From IMG/VR virus record IMGVR_UViG_3300017750_000091, positions 1 through 26,353 of that record: a DNA stretch of 26,353 bases, one strand, 5' to 3'. The stretch is from a virus. Numbering within the stretch: the first letter of the stretch is position 1; each line of letters opens with the position of its first letter. The position numbers and the translations under genes were made by a program. Positions 13,884 through 20,819 of the stretch are shown here, in pieces. The notes below the pieces were generated by a model, which saw only the letters and a program-made list of their open reading frames with translations, searched no databases and had not been told where the DNA came from.

Positions 13884-14626
13884 TGAAAAAATTTTATTTT
13901 CTATGTAGTCTTCCTAGAGCCGGTAATACTTTGTTTGCTTCTTTAATGAATCAGAACAAAAATGTACTAGTCTCTCCATATAGTGTAGTACCTAATTTAA
14001 TTAAACCTATACTAGATATAAAAAACCATAGAAATTTTTTATCTTTTCCAGACCATAGTTTAGTAGACAATGTTCTAAATAACTTGTTAGATAATTGTTA
14101 TACAAGTTGGAATGCTAACCGCATCATAGATCGGGGACCATGGGGACACCCAGACTGTCTTCCATACTTAAAGAATATAGTACCAGACGCAAAATTTATT
14201 ATTCTTTACAGACCTATTTTAGAAGTTCTAGCTTCTGTTGTTGCATTAGATAAACCAGAAGATCCTGTATCTTATTGTGATCATTTAATGACCGGTAGTT
14301 TTGTATCCGATGGGTATCAATCTATTAGAAATTTAGTACAACAAAAAGAAAAATACATAGTTGTACAGTATAACGACCTAATTAAAGATCCTGTAAATAC
14401 AGTTAAAACTGTGTGTAATTTTCTTGATATAGATTATGAGACACTTAAGCTCAAATCTTTAGACCAGTATAGCGTTAATGGAATATCTTATGATGATACC
14501 TTTTTTAAAGGCCCTTATCATGATATAAGGACTGACAGTATTAAAAAAAATAAAAGGGATATTGACGAATGGTTGCCCTCAGAGGTAGTGAAACGCTACT
14601 CTGCCTGGGATTTATCTTTTGATTGA
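13883..14626 (+). CDS. PAPS-dependent sulfotransferase-like protein
   Basis: The 247-residue protein has the two cofactor motifs of sulfotransferases: SLPRAGNTLFASLM at 9-22 (5'-phosphosulfate loop) and FIILYRPILEVLASVV at 105-120 (3'-phosphate binding, Arg110 and Ser118). The later VVQYNDLIKDPVNTVKTVC then FLDI segment is the usual sulfotransferase 'YEDL ... dP ... FLgi' block. The enzyme would move sulfate from PAPS to a hydroxyl or amine of a glycan, lipid, tyrosine or small molecule. No signal peptide is seen, so it acts in the cytoplasm. It is the last gene of the cassette, starting at TAATG. A P-loop kinase is the less likely alternative. Confidence 0.75.
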   Translation: MKKFYFLCSLPRAGNTLFASLMNQNKNVLVSPYSVVPNLIKPILDIKNHRNFLSFPDHSLVDNVLNNLLDNCYTSWNANRIIDRGPWGHPDCLPYLKNIVPDAKFIILYRPILEVLASVVALDKPEDPVSYCDHLMTGSFVSDGYQSIRNLVQQKEKYIVVQYNDLIKDPVNTVKTVCNFLDIDYETLKLKSLDQYSVNGISYDDTFFKGPYHDIRTDSIKKNKRDIDEWLPSEVVKRYSAWDLSFD

Positions 14627-14656
14627 TAAACCTGATTCTTAATAGTATAAGGATTT

Positions 14657-16840
14657 ATGCTACAGAAACTAGGATTTTTACCAGGATTTAATAAACAAGT
14701 CACCGAAACTGGGGCCGAAGGGCAATGGTTTGATGGTGATAATGTACGTTTTAGATATGGCACACCTGAAAAAATAGGTGGTTGGTCTCAATTAGGAGAT
14801 GATAAATTAACCGGTGCAGCTAGAGCATTGCATCATTTTGACAATAACTCCGGTATTAAATATGCTGCTATAGGAACAAATAGAATTTTATATGTTTATT
14901 CTGGGGGTCGGTTTTATGACATACACCCTATTAGAACGACAATCAGTGCGGTTAATTTTACAAGTCAAACTGGTTCACCAACAGTAACCGTAACTTTTTC
15001 AACACCTCATCTTTTGCAAGATGATGACATAGTTTTATTTAATAATGTAACCGGTATTACGGGATCGGGATCTGCATTTGCAAACGGTAACTTTGAAGAT
15101 ATTAAATACATGGTAACTGCTGCACCATCAGCTAATACAATTGAAATAACTATGGGCGGTAATGAAGGTGCTAGTCCTATGACAAATACAGGAAGCGCCG
15201 ACGCTTTATTATATTACCATGTTGGACCAGCTAAACAGGTAGGAGGTTTTGGTTGGGGTACAGGACAATGGGCAGGAACAGTCTCAGGTCCAGCTACAAC
15301 TACCTTGGCTACAACGATAAACTCTTCTACGACAACTATAGTTTTAACCGACTCTACACAATTTCCTGGATCAGGAGAAATAAGAATCGGTACCGAAGAT
15401 ATATCTTACACAAACAACGATACTGCTACAGGAACATTGAGCGGCGGAGGTAGGGGTGTCAATGGTACAGGACCAGGTGTAGGACACACTGCGGGCGACG
15501 CTATAACAAACATTTCTAGTTTTGTTGCATGGGGTGAATCTTCTTCAGACGACGTAACACTAGATCCTGGTTTATGGGTTTTAGATAACTTTGGAACAAA
15601 ATTAATTGCTTTAATTTATAATGGAGAATGTTTTGAATGGGACTCTTCACCTACTAACGCAACAGACATTAGAGCAACAATAATACCAAATGCGCCTACC
15701 GCATCACGTCATGTTTTGGTATCAACACCGGACAGACACTTAGTATTTTTTGGAACAGAAACTCAGGTTGGAGCGGAAACTACTCAAGACGATATGTTTA
15801 TTAGATTTTCTGATCAAGAAAATATTTCTGGTTCAACAGCATACACAGTAACTGCAACCAATACGGCAGGTACTCAAAGACTTGCAGATGGCTCTATGAT
15901 TATGGGGGCTATTAGAGGTAGGGACGCAATCTATGTTTGGACTGATACAGCTTTGTTTCTCATGAGATTCGTAGGTCAACCATTTACTTTTGCATTTGAA
16001 CAAGTAGGTACCAACTGTGGCTTACTTGGTAAGAATGCATGTGTAGAAGTTGATGGCACAGCTTATTGGATGTCAGAAAACGGATTCTTTTCTTACGATG
16101 GTCAATTAAAATCTTTACCTTGTCTCGTAGAAGATTTTGTTTACGACGATATTAATACTACAGCTAGAGATGTAACTAATGCAGGATTAAATAATTTGTT
16201 TGGTGAGGTAACATGGTTCTATTGTAGTGATGGATCTGATGTAGCTGATCGATCAGTAACTTATAACTATTTAGATTCAACAAATAAAAGACCTATCTGG
16301 ACAACAGGATCTTTAGCTAGAGCTGCATGGTCAGACTCTGCTGTTTTTGGTAGACCACATGCAACATTCTATGATCCAACAAGTAACGCGTCTTATGACG
16401 TAGCAGGAAATGTTGACGGATGTAGTACATACTTTGAACACGAAACAGGGACCGATCAAGTATTAGCTGGAGGAGCTACAACAGCTATTATAGGAACTAT
16501 AACATCAGGAGATTTTGACATTACACAAAGACGAAGCAACACAGGGCAGGCAATAGGTACTCCCGATTTAAGAGGTGATGGTGAATACATAATGAAAATA
16601 CGTAGATTTTTACCAGATTTTATTTCACAAGTAGGGACTACAACAATAGATTTTACAACAAGAGACTTTCCAAATAGTTCTTCTAAAACACAGACCTTTA
16701 CAACTACGTCAGCAACAACTAAAGTAGATACTAGAGTCCGTGCAAGATCTATAGCGATGACTGTAAAGAACACAGCTACATCTCAAGATTGGAAATTGGG
16801 TACGTTTAGATTAGATATACAACCGGACGGGAGAAGATAA
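14657..16840 (+). CDS. Large tail hub/nozzle-like protein with module insertions
   Basis: The 727-residue protein opens with QKLGFLPGFNKQVTETGAEG and WFDGDNVRFRYGTPEKIGGW, a start I associate with P22 gp10-like or tail-hub (nozzle) proteins of podoviruses. The body is all beta (ILYVYSGGRFYDIHP, GLWVLDNFGTKLIAL, HLVFFGTETQ, YVWTDTALFLMRF, AYWMSENGFFSYDG), consistent with a propeller. Residues about 98-190 are one inserted beta domain. Residues about 213-287 are the recurring module shared with two adaptors. Near the end are TFTTTSATTKVDTRVRARS and a DWKLGTFRLDIQPDGRR finish. It probably completes the tail tube below the adaptors. AAGGA precedes the ATG. Separation from the other tail genes by the enzyme cassette is notable. 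Confidence 0.6.
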   Translation: MLQKLGFLPGFNKQVTETGAEGQWFDGDNVRFRYGTPEKIGGWSQLGDDKLTGAARALHHFDNNSGIKYAAIGTNRILYVYSGGRFYDIHPIRTTISAVNFTSQTGSPTVTVTFSTPHLLQDDDIVLFNNVTGITGSGSAFANGNFEDIKYMVTAAPSANTIEITMGGNEGASPMTNTGSADALLYYHVGPAKQVGGFGWGTGQWAGTVSGPATTTLATTINSSTTTIVLTDSTQFPGSGEIRIGTEDISYTNNDTATGTLSGGGRGVNGTGPGVGHTAGDAITNISSFVAWGESSSDDVTLDPGLWVLDNFGTKLIALIYNGECFEWDSSPTNATDIRATIIPNAPTASRHVLVSTPDRHLVFFGTETQVGAETTQDDMFIRFSDQENISGSTAYTVTATNTAGTQRLADGSMIMGAIRGRDAIYVWTDTALFLMRFVGQPFTFAFEQVGTNCGLLGKNACVEVDGTAYWMSENGFFSYDGQLKSLPCLVEDFVYDDINTTARDVTNAGLNNLFGEVTWFYCSDGSDVADRSVTYNYLDSTNKRPIWTTGSLARAAWSDSAVFGRPHATFYDPTSNASYDVAGNVDGCSTYFEHETGTDQVLAGGATTAIIGTITSGDFDITQRRSNTGQAIGTPDLRGDGEYIMKIRRFLPDFISQVGTTTIDFTTRDFPNSSSKTQTFTTTSATTKVDTRVRARSIAMTVKNTATSQDWKLGTFRLDIQPDGRR
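15293..15517 (+). repeat. Recurring tail module, copy 3 (protein level)
   Basis: It encodes residues about 213-287 of the hub protein: TTTLATTINSSTTTIVLTDS, TQFPGSGEIRIGTEDISYT, LSGGGRGVNGTGPGVGHTAGD. It has the same element order as copies 1 and 2 and is closest to copy 1 in length. The LTGC of the others is LSGG here, so the Cys is lost. Confidence 0.6.
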
Positions 16841-17931
16841 TGGCTACTGACCAAGAGATACGAGAAGCAGGGTATAAATATATTCCATTACAAAAATATT
16901 TATTAAATCCTTTTGAAATTCCTACAGTTGAGGAAACTGATGTTGTTAATGAAGGCATAGTAAATACGGATGCTTTTAATAATGATAAAAACTTTAGCGT
17001 TTACAATGCAGATCCAAATAAAATAGTAAACATGAATCCTAACACCTACGCTTTACAAGACGCAAGAAAGAAAAATGAATTATCTTATGTTGGAAAAACT
17101 TTACCTGGCGATACAAGCCCTCTTTACAGCACTAAAACTGCAGCAATGAAACACATGGGAATGTATCCAGAATATTATGGATTAGATAAACCACCTCCAT
17201 CAAAAATAGAAGAACTCCTTGCAAAAGGAATTGGTTTTATACCCGGCATAGGCACACTAACAAGATTTGCAAATTTTGCATCTGGTATGTTGCCTGTAAA
17301 CAGAAGATCAATAATGGAAAATCAATTAGGTATGGGGGGTGTTATGGTTAATGATATTGGTCAAATTGTAGTTGGACCAGGTGGTAGTTATAATACACCT
17401 GAAGGAATTATGGCTGGATATAATCCATATCATATGACTGATGAAACTTTTACTAATAGACAAGCAAAAATAGGAGAAACATTACAAGAAAAATATGGTT
17501 TAACTCAACAACAAGTAGATGGTTTAATTAGTGGAGAGTTAACTGAAGAAGATTTTACAGGTAAACAATATAATTTAAAAGGAACAAATAAACAAACTAA
17601 TTTAATTACAAATTTAATAAACATAGAAAAAGCTAGAAAAAACTTTGAAGATGTTAATAAAAAAACAGATACAATTTTTGATATTAAGACAGATACTAAA
17701 GATAATAACCAAGGTGGTGGTGGTAGCACATACATTGGCGGAGGAGCATCTCTTCAAGATGCTGGTGGTACATACGATGGTGGCTATCATGGTGCTGAAG
17801 GTGGGTTTGAAAATACTGGTAGTAATCAAAATGTAGGCGGTGGAGCTAGTTATGATAATGCTGCTGAAACTGGAGCTAAAGATGGTTTTGGTTATGGTTT
17901 AAAATACGGAGGACTAGTAAGTATTTTATAA
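16840..17931 (+). CDS. Probable internal virion / tail-associated protein, unknown function
   Basis: The 363-residue protein starts at a TAATG junction. The N-terminus (REAGYKYIPLQKYLLNPFEIP) and an Asn-rich stretch lead to a hydrophobic helix at about 126-150 (IEELLAKGIGFIPGIGTLTRFA). Next is a helical EKYGLTQQQVDGLISGELTEED segment and a Lys/Asn-rich linker. The C-terminal quarter is Gly-rich (GGGGSTYIGGGASLQD; GTYDGGYHGAEGGFE) and ends GLKYGGLVSIL. That terminal YGG(L)VS motif is shared in style with proteins at 18674 and 20820. No enzyme signature is seen. A role in the ejection machinery or the tail tip is an inference from neighbours. Confidence 0.5.
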   Translation: MATDQEIREAGYKYIPLQKYLLNPFEIPTVEETDVVNEGIVNTDAFNNDKNFSVYNADPNKIVNMNPNTYALQDARKKNELSYVGKTLPGDTSPLYSTKTAAMKHMGMYPEYYGLDKPPPSKIEELLAKGIGFIPGIGTLTRFANFASGMLPVNRRSIMENQLGMGGVMVNDIGQIVVGPGGSYNTPEGIMAGYNPYHMTDETFTNRQAKIGETLQEKYGLTQQQVDGLISGELTEEDFTGKQYNLKGTNKQTNLITNLINIEKARKNFEDVNKKTDTIFDIKTDTKDNNQGGGGSTYIGGGASLQDAGGTYDGGYHGAEGGFENTGSNQNVGGGASYDNAAETGAKDGFGYGLKYGGLVSIL

Positions 17932-18098
17932 TGGCAAAAATTGTACAATCATTAACTAGAGCAAGTAGAGAATACGAAGAAAAAACATTTCAATCTTTAG
18001 TTAGAGATTTAGATGGTGTAATAACAAAATTAAACTCATCATTTCAAGATGAGTTAAAACAAGAAATAGAAGCAAGAAGTTTCTTTTTGGATTCATAA
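17931..18098 (+). CDS. 55-residue helical phage protein, unknown function
   Basis: This short gene starts at the ATG of TAATG (17931) and ends in another TAATG (18096-18100), so it fits exactly between its neighbours. The product begins MAKIVQSLTRASREYEEK, has a helical middle (QSLVRDLDGVITKLNSSF, then QDELKQEIEARS) and ends FFLDS. It is a charged, wholly helical protein of a kind seen beside internal virion genes in marine phages, and I recognise the MAK(I/L)VQSLTRASREYE start. No transmembrane segment is seen. Its function is unknown. Perfect coupling on both sides and normal codon usage support it. Confidence 0.75.
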   Translation: MAKIVQSLTRASREYEEKTFQSLVRDLDGVITKLNSSFQDELKQEIEARSFFLDS

Positions 18099-18451
18099 TG
18101 GCTATAGTAAATCAATTTAAATTTTATGGTGTAAATCTAGCTACGGTTACAGAAACAGCTATGTTTGGAACTGATTCAGCTGGTGATCAATTACCTACGA
18201 TCAATCAAACATACATAATTAAATCTTTAAGAGTAACTAATAATACGGGTAATACTCCCACTATTACTATTAAGAATAATACTTTTAATATTGTAAATAC
18301 CCAGACTCTAGCTGCAAATAGTAGTACAGAGATACTGACACTACCTCTTATAATAGAAGGTAGCAAAGCTTTAAAAATAACAATGAGTTCTACAGACTCT
18401 GTAACAATAGGTATTAGTTATATGAACATTAATAAGGAGAAAATAGACTAA
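18098..18451 (+). CDS. Small beta-sandwich virion protein, unknown function
   Basis: The 117-residue protein is predicted to be almost entirely beta: FKFYGVNLATVTETAMFG, TYIIKSLRVTNNTGN, PTITIKNNTFNIV, EILTLPLIIEGSKALKITM, DSVTIGISYMNI. The 'SLRVTNNTGN..TITI' pattern with a 'GSKALKI' strand suggests an Ig-like or small decoration/neck fold. It is linked to both neighbours by TAATG overlaps. It may form part of the neck or tail surface. This is inferred from fold style and position only. Confidence 0.55.
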   Translation: MAIVNQFKFYGVNLATVTETAMFGTDSAGDQLPTINQTYIIKSLRVTNNTGNTPTITIKNNTFNIVNTQTLAANSSTEILTLPLIIEGSKALKITMSSTDSVTIGISYMNINKEKID

Positions 18452-18651
18452 TGAAAACTACAATTATAAACGGTCAGGAGGTTCCAGTGATAGAGCCTGC
18501 TGAAGTTACTACAAAAATTACAAATATAAAAACAGGTGAAGTTTATGCCTCTGAAGATGACTGGAAATCTAAAAATATCCCTGAAAGTGACATAAGAAGA
18601 GACGTCAACGTAGTCATGCCGAGGCTTGATTTGTTTGGAAAAACAAAGTAA
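18451..18651 (+). CDS. Small conserved marine-phage protein, unknown function
   Basis: The 66-residue protein has the sequence blocks ITNIKTGEVYASEDDWKSK and NIPESDIRRDVNVVMP, ending LDLFGKTK. I recognise this combination from many uncultured marine phages, where it lies beside internal virion genes. It is compact, charged and without a membrane segment. It starts at TAATG. An alpha/beta assembly factor or minor virion component is possible. The sequence gives no function. Confidence 0.65.
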   Translation: MKTTIINGQEVPVIEPAEVTTKITNIKTGEVYASEDDWKSKNIPESDIRRDVNVVMPRLDLFGKTK

Positions 18652-18673
18652 AACGATAAATTAAGGTAAAATT

Positions 18674-19951
18674 ATGGCAATATCTAGAATGCAAGAACCT
18701 CAACAAATACAATCAGGAATAGGATCCTTGAAAGATCCTAGACAGAATTATTTCTTAGGTAAACTTGTCAAGAAAGCCACTAGAGGTATTAAAAAAGTTG
18801 TTAAAAGTCCTCTAGGTAAGATCGCTTTATTAGGTGCCGGAGCATATGGTTTAGGTGCCCTAGGTGCTGCAGGCAAAGGTAAATTTTTATCACAGTTAGC
18901 AGGTGGTGGAATGAAAAACTTTGGCTTAAGCAATATCATGAGTGGTGCAGGTAAATTATTTATGGGTTCTCAAGGAGGAGTCTTTGGCGGAGGCGGTGGT
19001 CTTTTTGGAAAGTCTGGTGCCTTTGATCCTAAAAGAGCATTTCTTACTGGAGGTGCATTTGCAACAGCTTTACCATTTATGATGGGTGGAGGCGAAGATG
19101 AAGAAGAAGAAGTTATTGACGTTATGGACCCAAGATATCAAGTTCAAAGAGCAAAAAATTATTACAGCGGTGCAGGTGATGCAGGTGCTGGTTTAGATTT
19201 TATGCCACAAAAAAGATTTGTAATGAAAAATTTTTATGCTGCTGACGGTGGTCGTGCAGGTTATGCAAACGGTATGAAAGTTGAAGAGGATGACGAAGAA
19301 GAATTTATAAGAAGTAGTGCAGGTCAATCTTTTAGACAACGTAAAGCATTTTTAAATATGGGTGGTGGCGCAGGTCAAGCTCAAGCAGAACAAATGCTTA
19401 TGATGGAATATGTAAAATATAAAAACAAAGGTGGTGATATGTCCTTTGAACAATTTGTAAAAGCAGTAATGCAAGCATCACAACAACCAGAAGGTGCAGG
19501 CATGGAACAACCTCAAGCAGTTGCTATGGCAGCAGAAGGTGGATTAATGACTCAAGTACCAGGATACGGAAAAGAACCTGGAACAAATAAATTTGATTAT
19601 CCTAGTGGCGGAGAAGAAGTCAGAGTAGGTGCTCAAGAAGGTGGAATTATGCCTTTACTTGACATGGATGGCCAAGAAAAAGATTACAGAAATACAGGTG
19701 GTTTTGTAGAACTAGGTAGAAGAGAAAGAGCAGACGACGTGCCGGCAAGACTATCTAAAAATGAGTTTGTATTTACTGCAGATGCTGTTAGAAACGCTGG
19801 AGGTGGAGACATCGATAAGGGCGCAGAAGTTATGGAAAATTTAATGAATAATTTAGAACAAGGTGGTCAGATCTCTGAAGAATCACAAGGTTTAGAAGGA
19901 GCACAAGCCATGTATGAACAACAACAAATGTTACAATCGAGGATGATATAA
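18674..19951 (+). CDS. Probable internal virion protein with conserved RLSKNEFVFTADAVR block
   Basis: The 425-residue protein has a basic N-terminus (KLVKKATRGIKKVVKS), hydrophobic Gly/Ala-rich stretches (GKIALLGAGAYGLGALGAAG; AFLTGGAFATALPFMMGGG), then an acidic block (EDEEEE) and an acidic/Met/Gln-rich middle. Three short Gly-Gly motifs occur: AADGGRAGYANG (189-200), AAEGGLMT (286-293) and AQEGGIMPL (320-328). Residues 337-387 hold a highly conserved marine-phage block: YRNTGGFVELGRRERADD, VPARLSKNEFVFTADAVR and GGGDIDKGAEVM. Such proteins are typical of podovirus internal/ejection regions. Membrane insertion during DNA ejection is possible from the hydrophobic segments. It ends in TAATG with the next gene. 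Confidence 0.55.
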   Translation: MAISRMQEPQQIQSGIGSLKDPRQNYFLGKLVKKATRGIKKVVKSPLGKIALLGAGAYGLGALGAAGKGKFLSQLAGGGMKNFGLSNIMSGAGKLFMGSQGGVFGGGGGLFGKSGAFDPKRAFLTGGAFATALPFMMGGGEDEEEEVIDVMDPRYQVQRAKNYYSGAGDAGAGLDFMPQKRFVMKNFYAADGGRAGYANGMKVEEDDEEEFIRSSAGQSFRQRKAFLNMGGGAGQAQAEQMLMMEYVKYKNKGGDMSFEQFVKAVMQASQQPEGAGMEQPQAVAMAAEGGLMTQVPGYGKEPGTNKFDYPSGGEEVRVGAQEGGIMPLLDMDGQEKDYRNTGGFVELGRRERADDVPARLSKNEFVFTADAVRNAGGGDIDKGAEVMENLMNNLEQGGQISEESQGLEGAQAMYEQQQMLQSRMI

Positions 19952-20811
19952 TGTCAGTACAAGATTATTTAGAACCGGCAGTAAAAGATTTTGCAGATCA
20001 GGCGAAAGCCACATATTCGGCTCAGCTAGACCCACAAACTTTTATGGGCAAGCAATATATTGCTGGCGAAGACCCGTTACAATCACAAGCAATCAACATG
20101 GCACAACAAGGTGTTGGTTCTTATCAACCATTTTTAAATGCAGCTCTGACTGCACAACAACAAGCTGCTGGTACTATTGGAGGACTTAGTTCCTTAACTG
20201 GTCCACAAGCTTACCAACAATTTATGTCACCTTATCAAACACAGGTGATCGATGAAACATTAAGACAGTACGATCAATCAAGAGTCGGGGACCGAAAATC
20301 TATTCAAGACGCTGCAGTTGCATCTGGTAACTTTGGTGGTGGTAGAGAAGGTGCGATGTTAGGACAATACGATGCTGAGTCTCTTGCAGGCAGAGCAGGT
20401 ATTGCAGCTAATTTATTACAATCAGGTTTTCAAAACGCACAACAAGCAGCAGCTAATGCATTCACACAAGGTGGTCAACTAGCTGGATTACAACAAGGCT
20501 TAGGTGCTAACATGCTTGGCTTATCTGATTTTCAAAGAGCAGGTATGGGTCAAGATATTTCTGCACTAGGATCTCTTGGTGCAATGAGACAAGGATTATC
20601 TCAAGCTCAATTAACAGCACAACAACAAGCTGATCAAGCAAGCGCTTATGAGCCTTACGGAAGAATGACACAATACGGTAATACATTAACAGGTTTATTA
20701 GGTGGTGTAGCAGGACAACAGTATCAAGATCCACAAGCAGGAAGCCCATTCCAAACAGCACTTAGTACGGCTTTAGGTATTGGTGGATTGTACGGAAAAA
20801 TATTTAAGTAG
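19951..20811 (+). CDS. Ala/Gln-rich helical internal virion (ejection-type) protein
   Basis: The 286-residue protein is dominated by Ala, Gln, Gly and Leu in long predicted helices. Residues 92-171 carry the block MSPYQTQVIDETLRQYDQS, DRKSIQDAAVASGNFGGGRE and LQSGFQNAQQAAANAF. I associate this with podovirus internal proteins encoded before the largest core protein. It ends in a hydrophobic LLGGVAGQQYQ and TALGIGGLYGKIF stretch that could insert into membranes. Function would parallel T7 gp14/gp15 or P22 gp7/gp20, which leave the capsid with the DNA. This is an analogy; there is no visible identity to them. Confidence 0.6.
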   Translation: MSVQDYLEPAVKDFADQAKATYSAQLDPQTFMGKQYIAGEDPLQSQAINMAQQGVGSYQPFLNAALTAQQQAAGTIGGLSSLTGPQAYQQFMSPYQTQVIDETLRQYDQSRVGDRKSIQDAAVASGNFGGGREGAMLGQYDAESLAGRAGIAANLLQSGFQNAQQAAANAFTQGGQLAGLQQGLGANMLGLSDFQRAGMGQDISALGSLGAMRQGLSQAQLTAQQQADQASAYEPYGRMTQYGNTLTGLLGGVAGQQYQDPQAGSPFQTALSTALGIGGLYGKIFK

Positions 20812-20819
20812 GAATAACT

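Noticed and set aside
14619-14648. Possible promoter (TTGATT, 18 bases, TAGTAT) before the hub gene
   Set aside because: Four of six matches in each box is expected often in AT-rich DNA, and the -35 lies at the end of the sulfotransferase gene.
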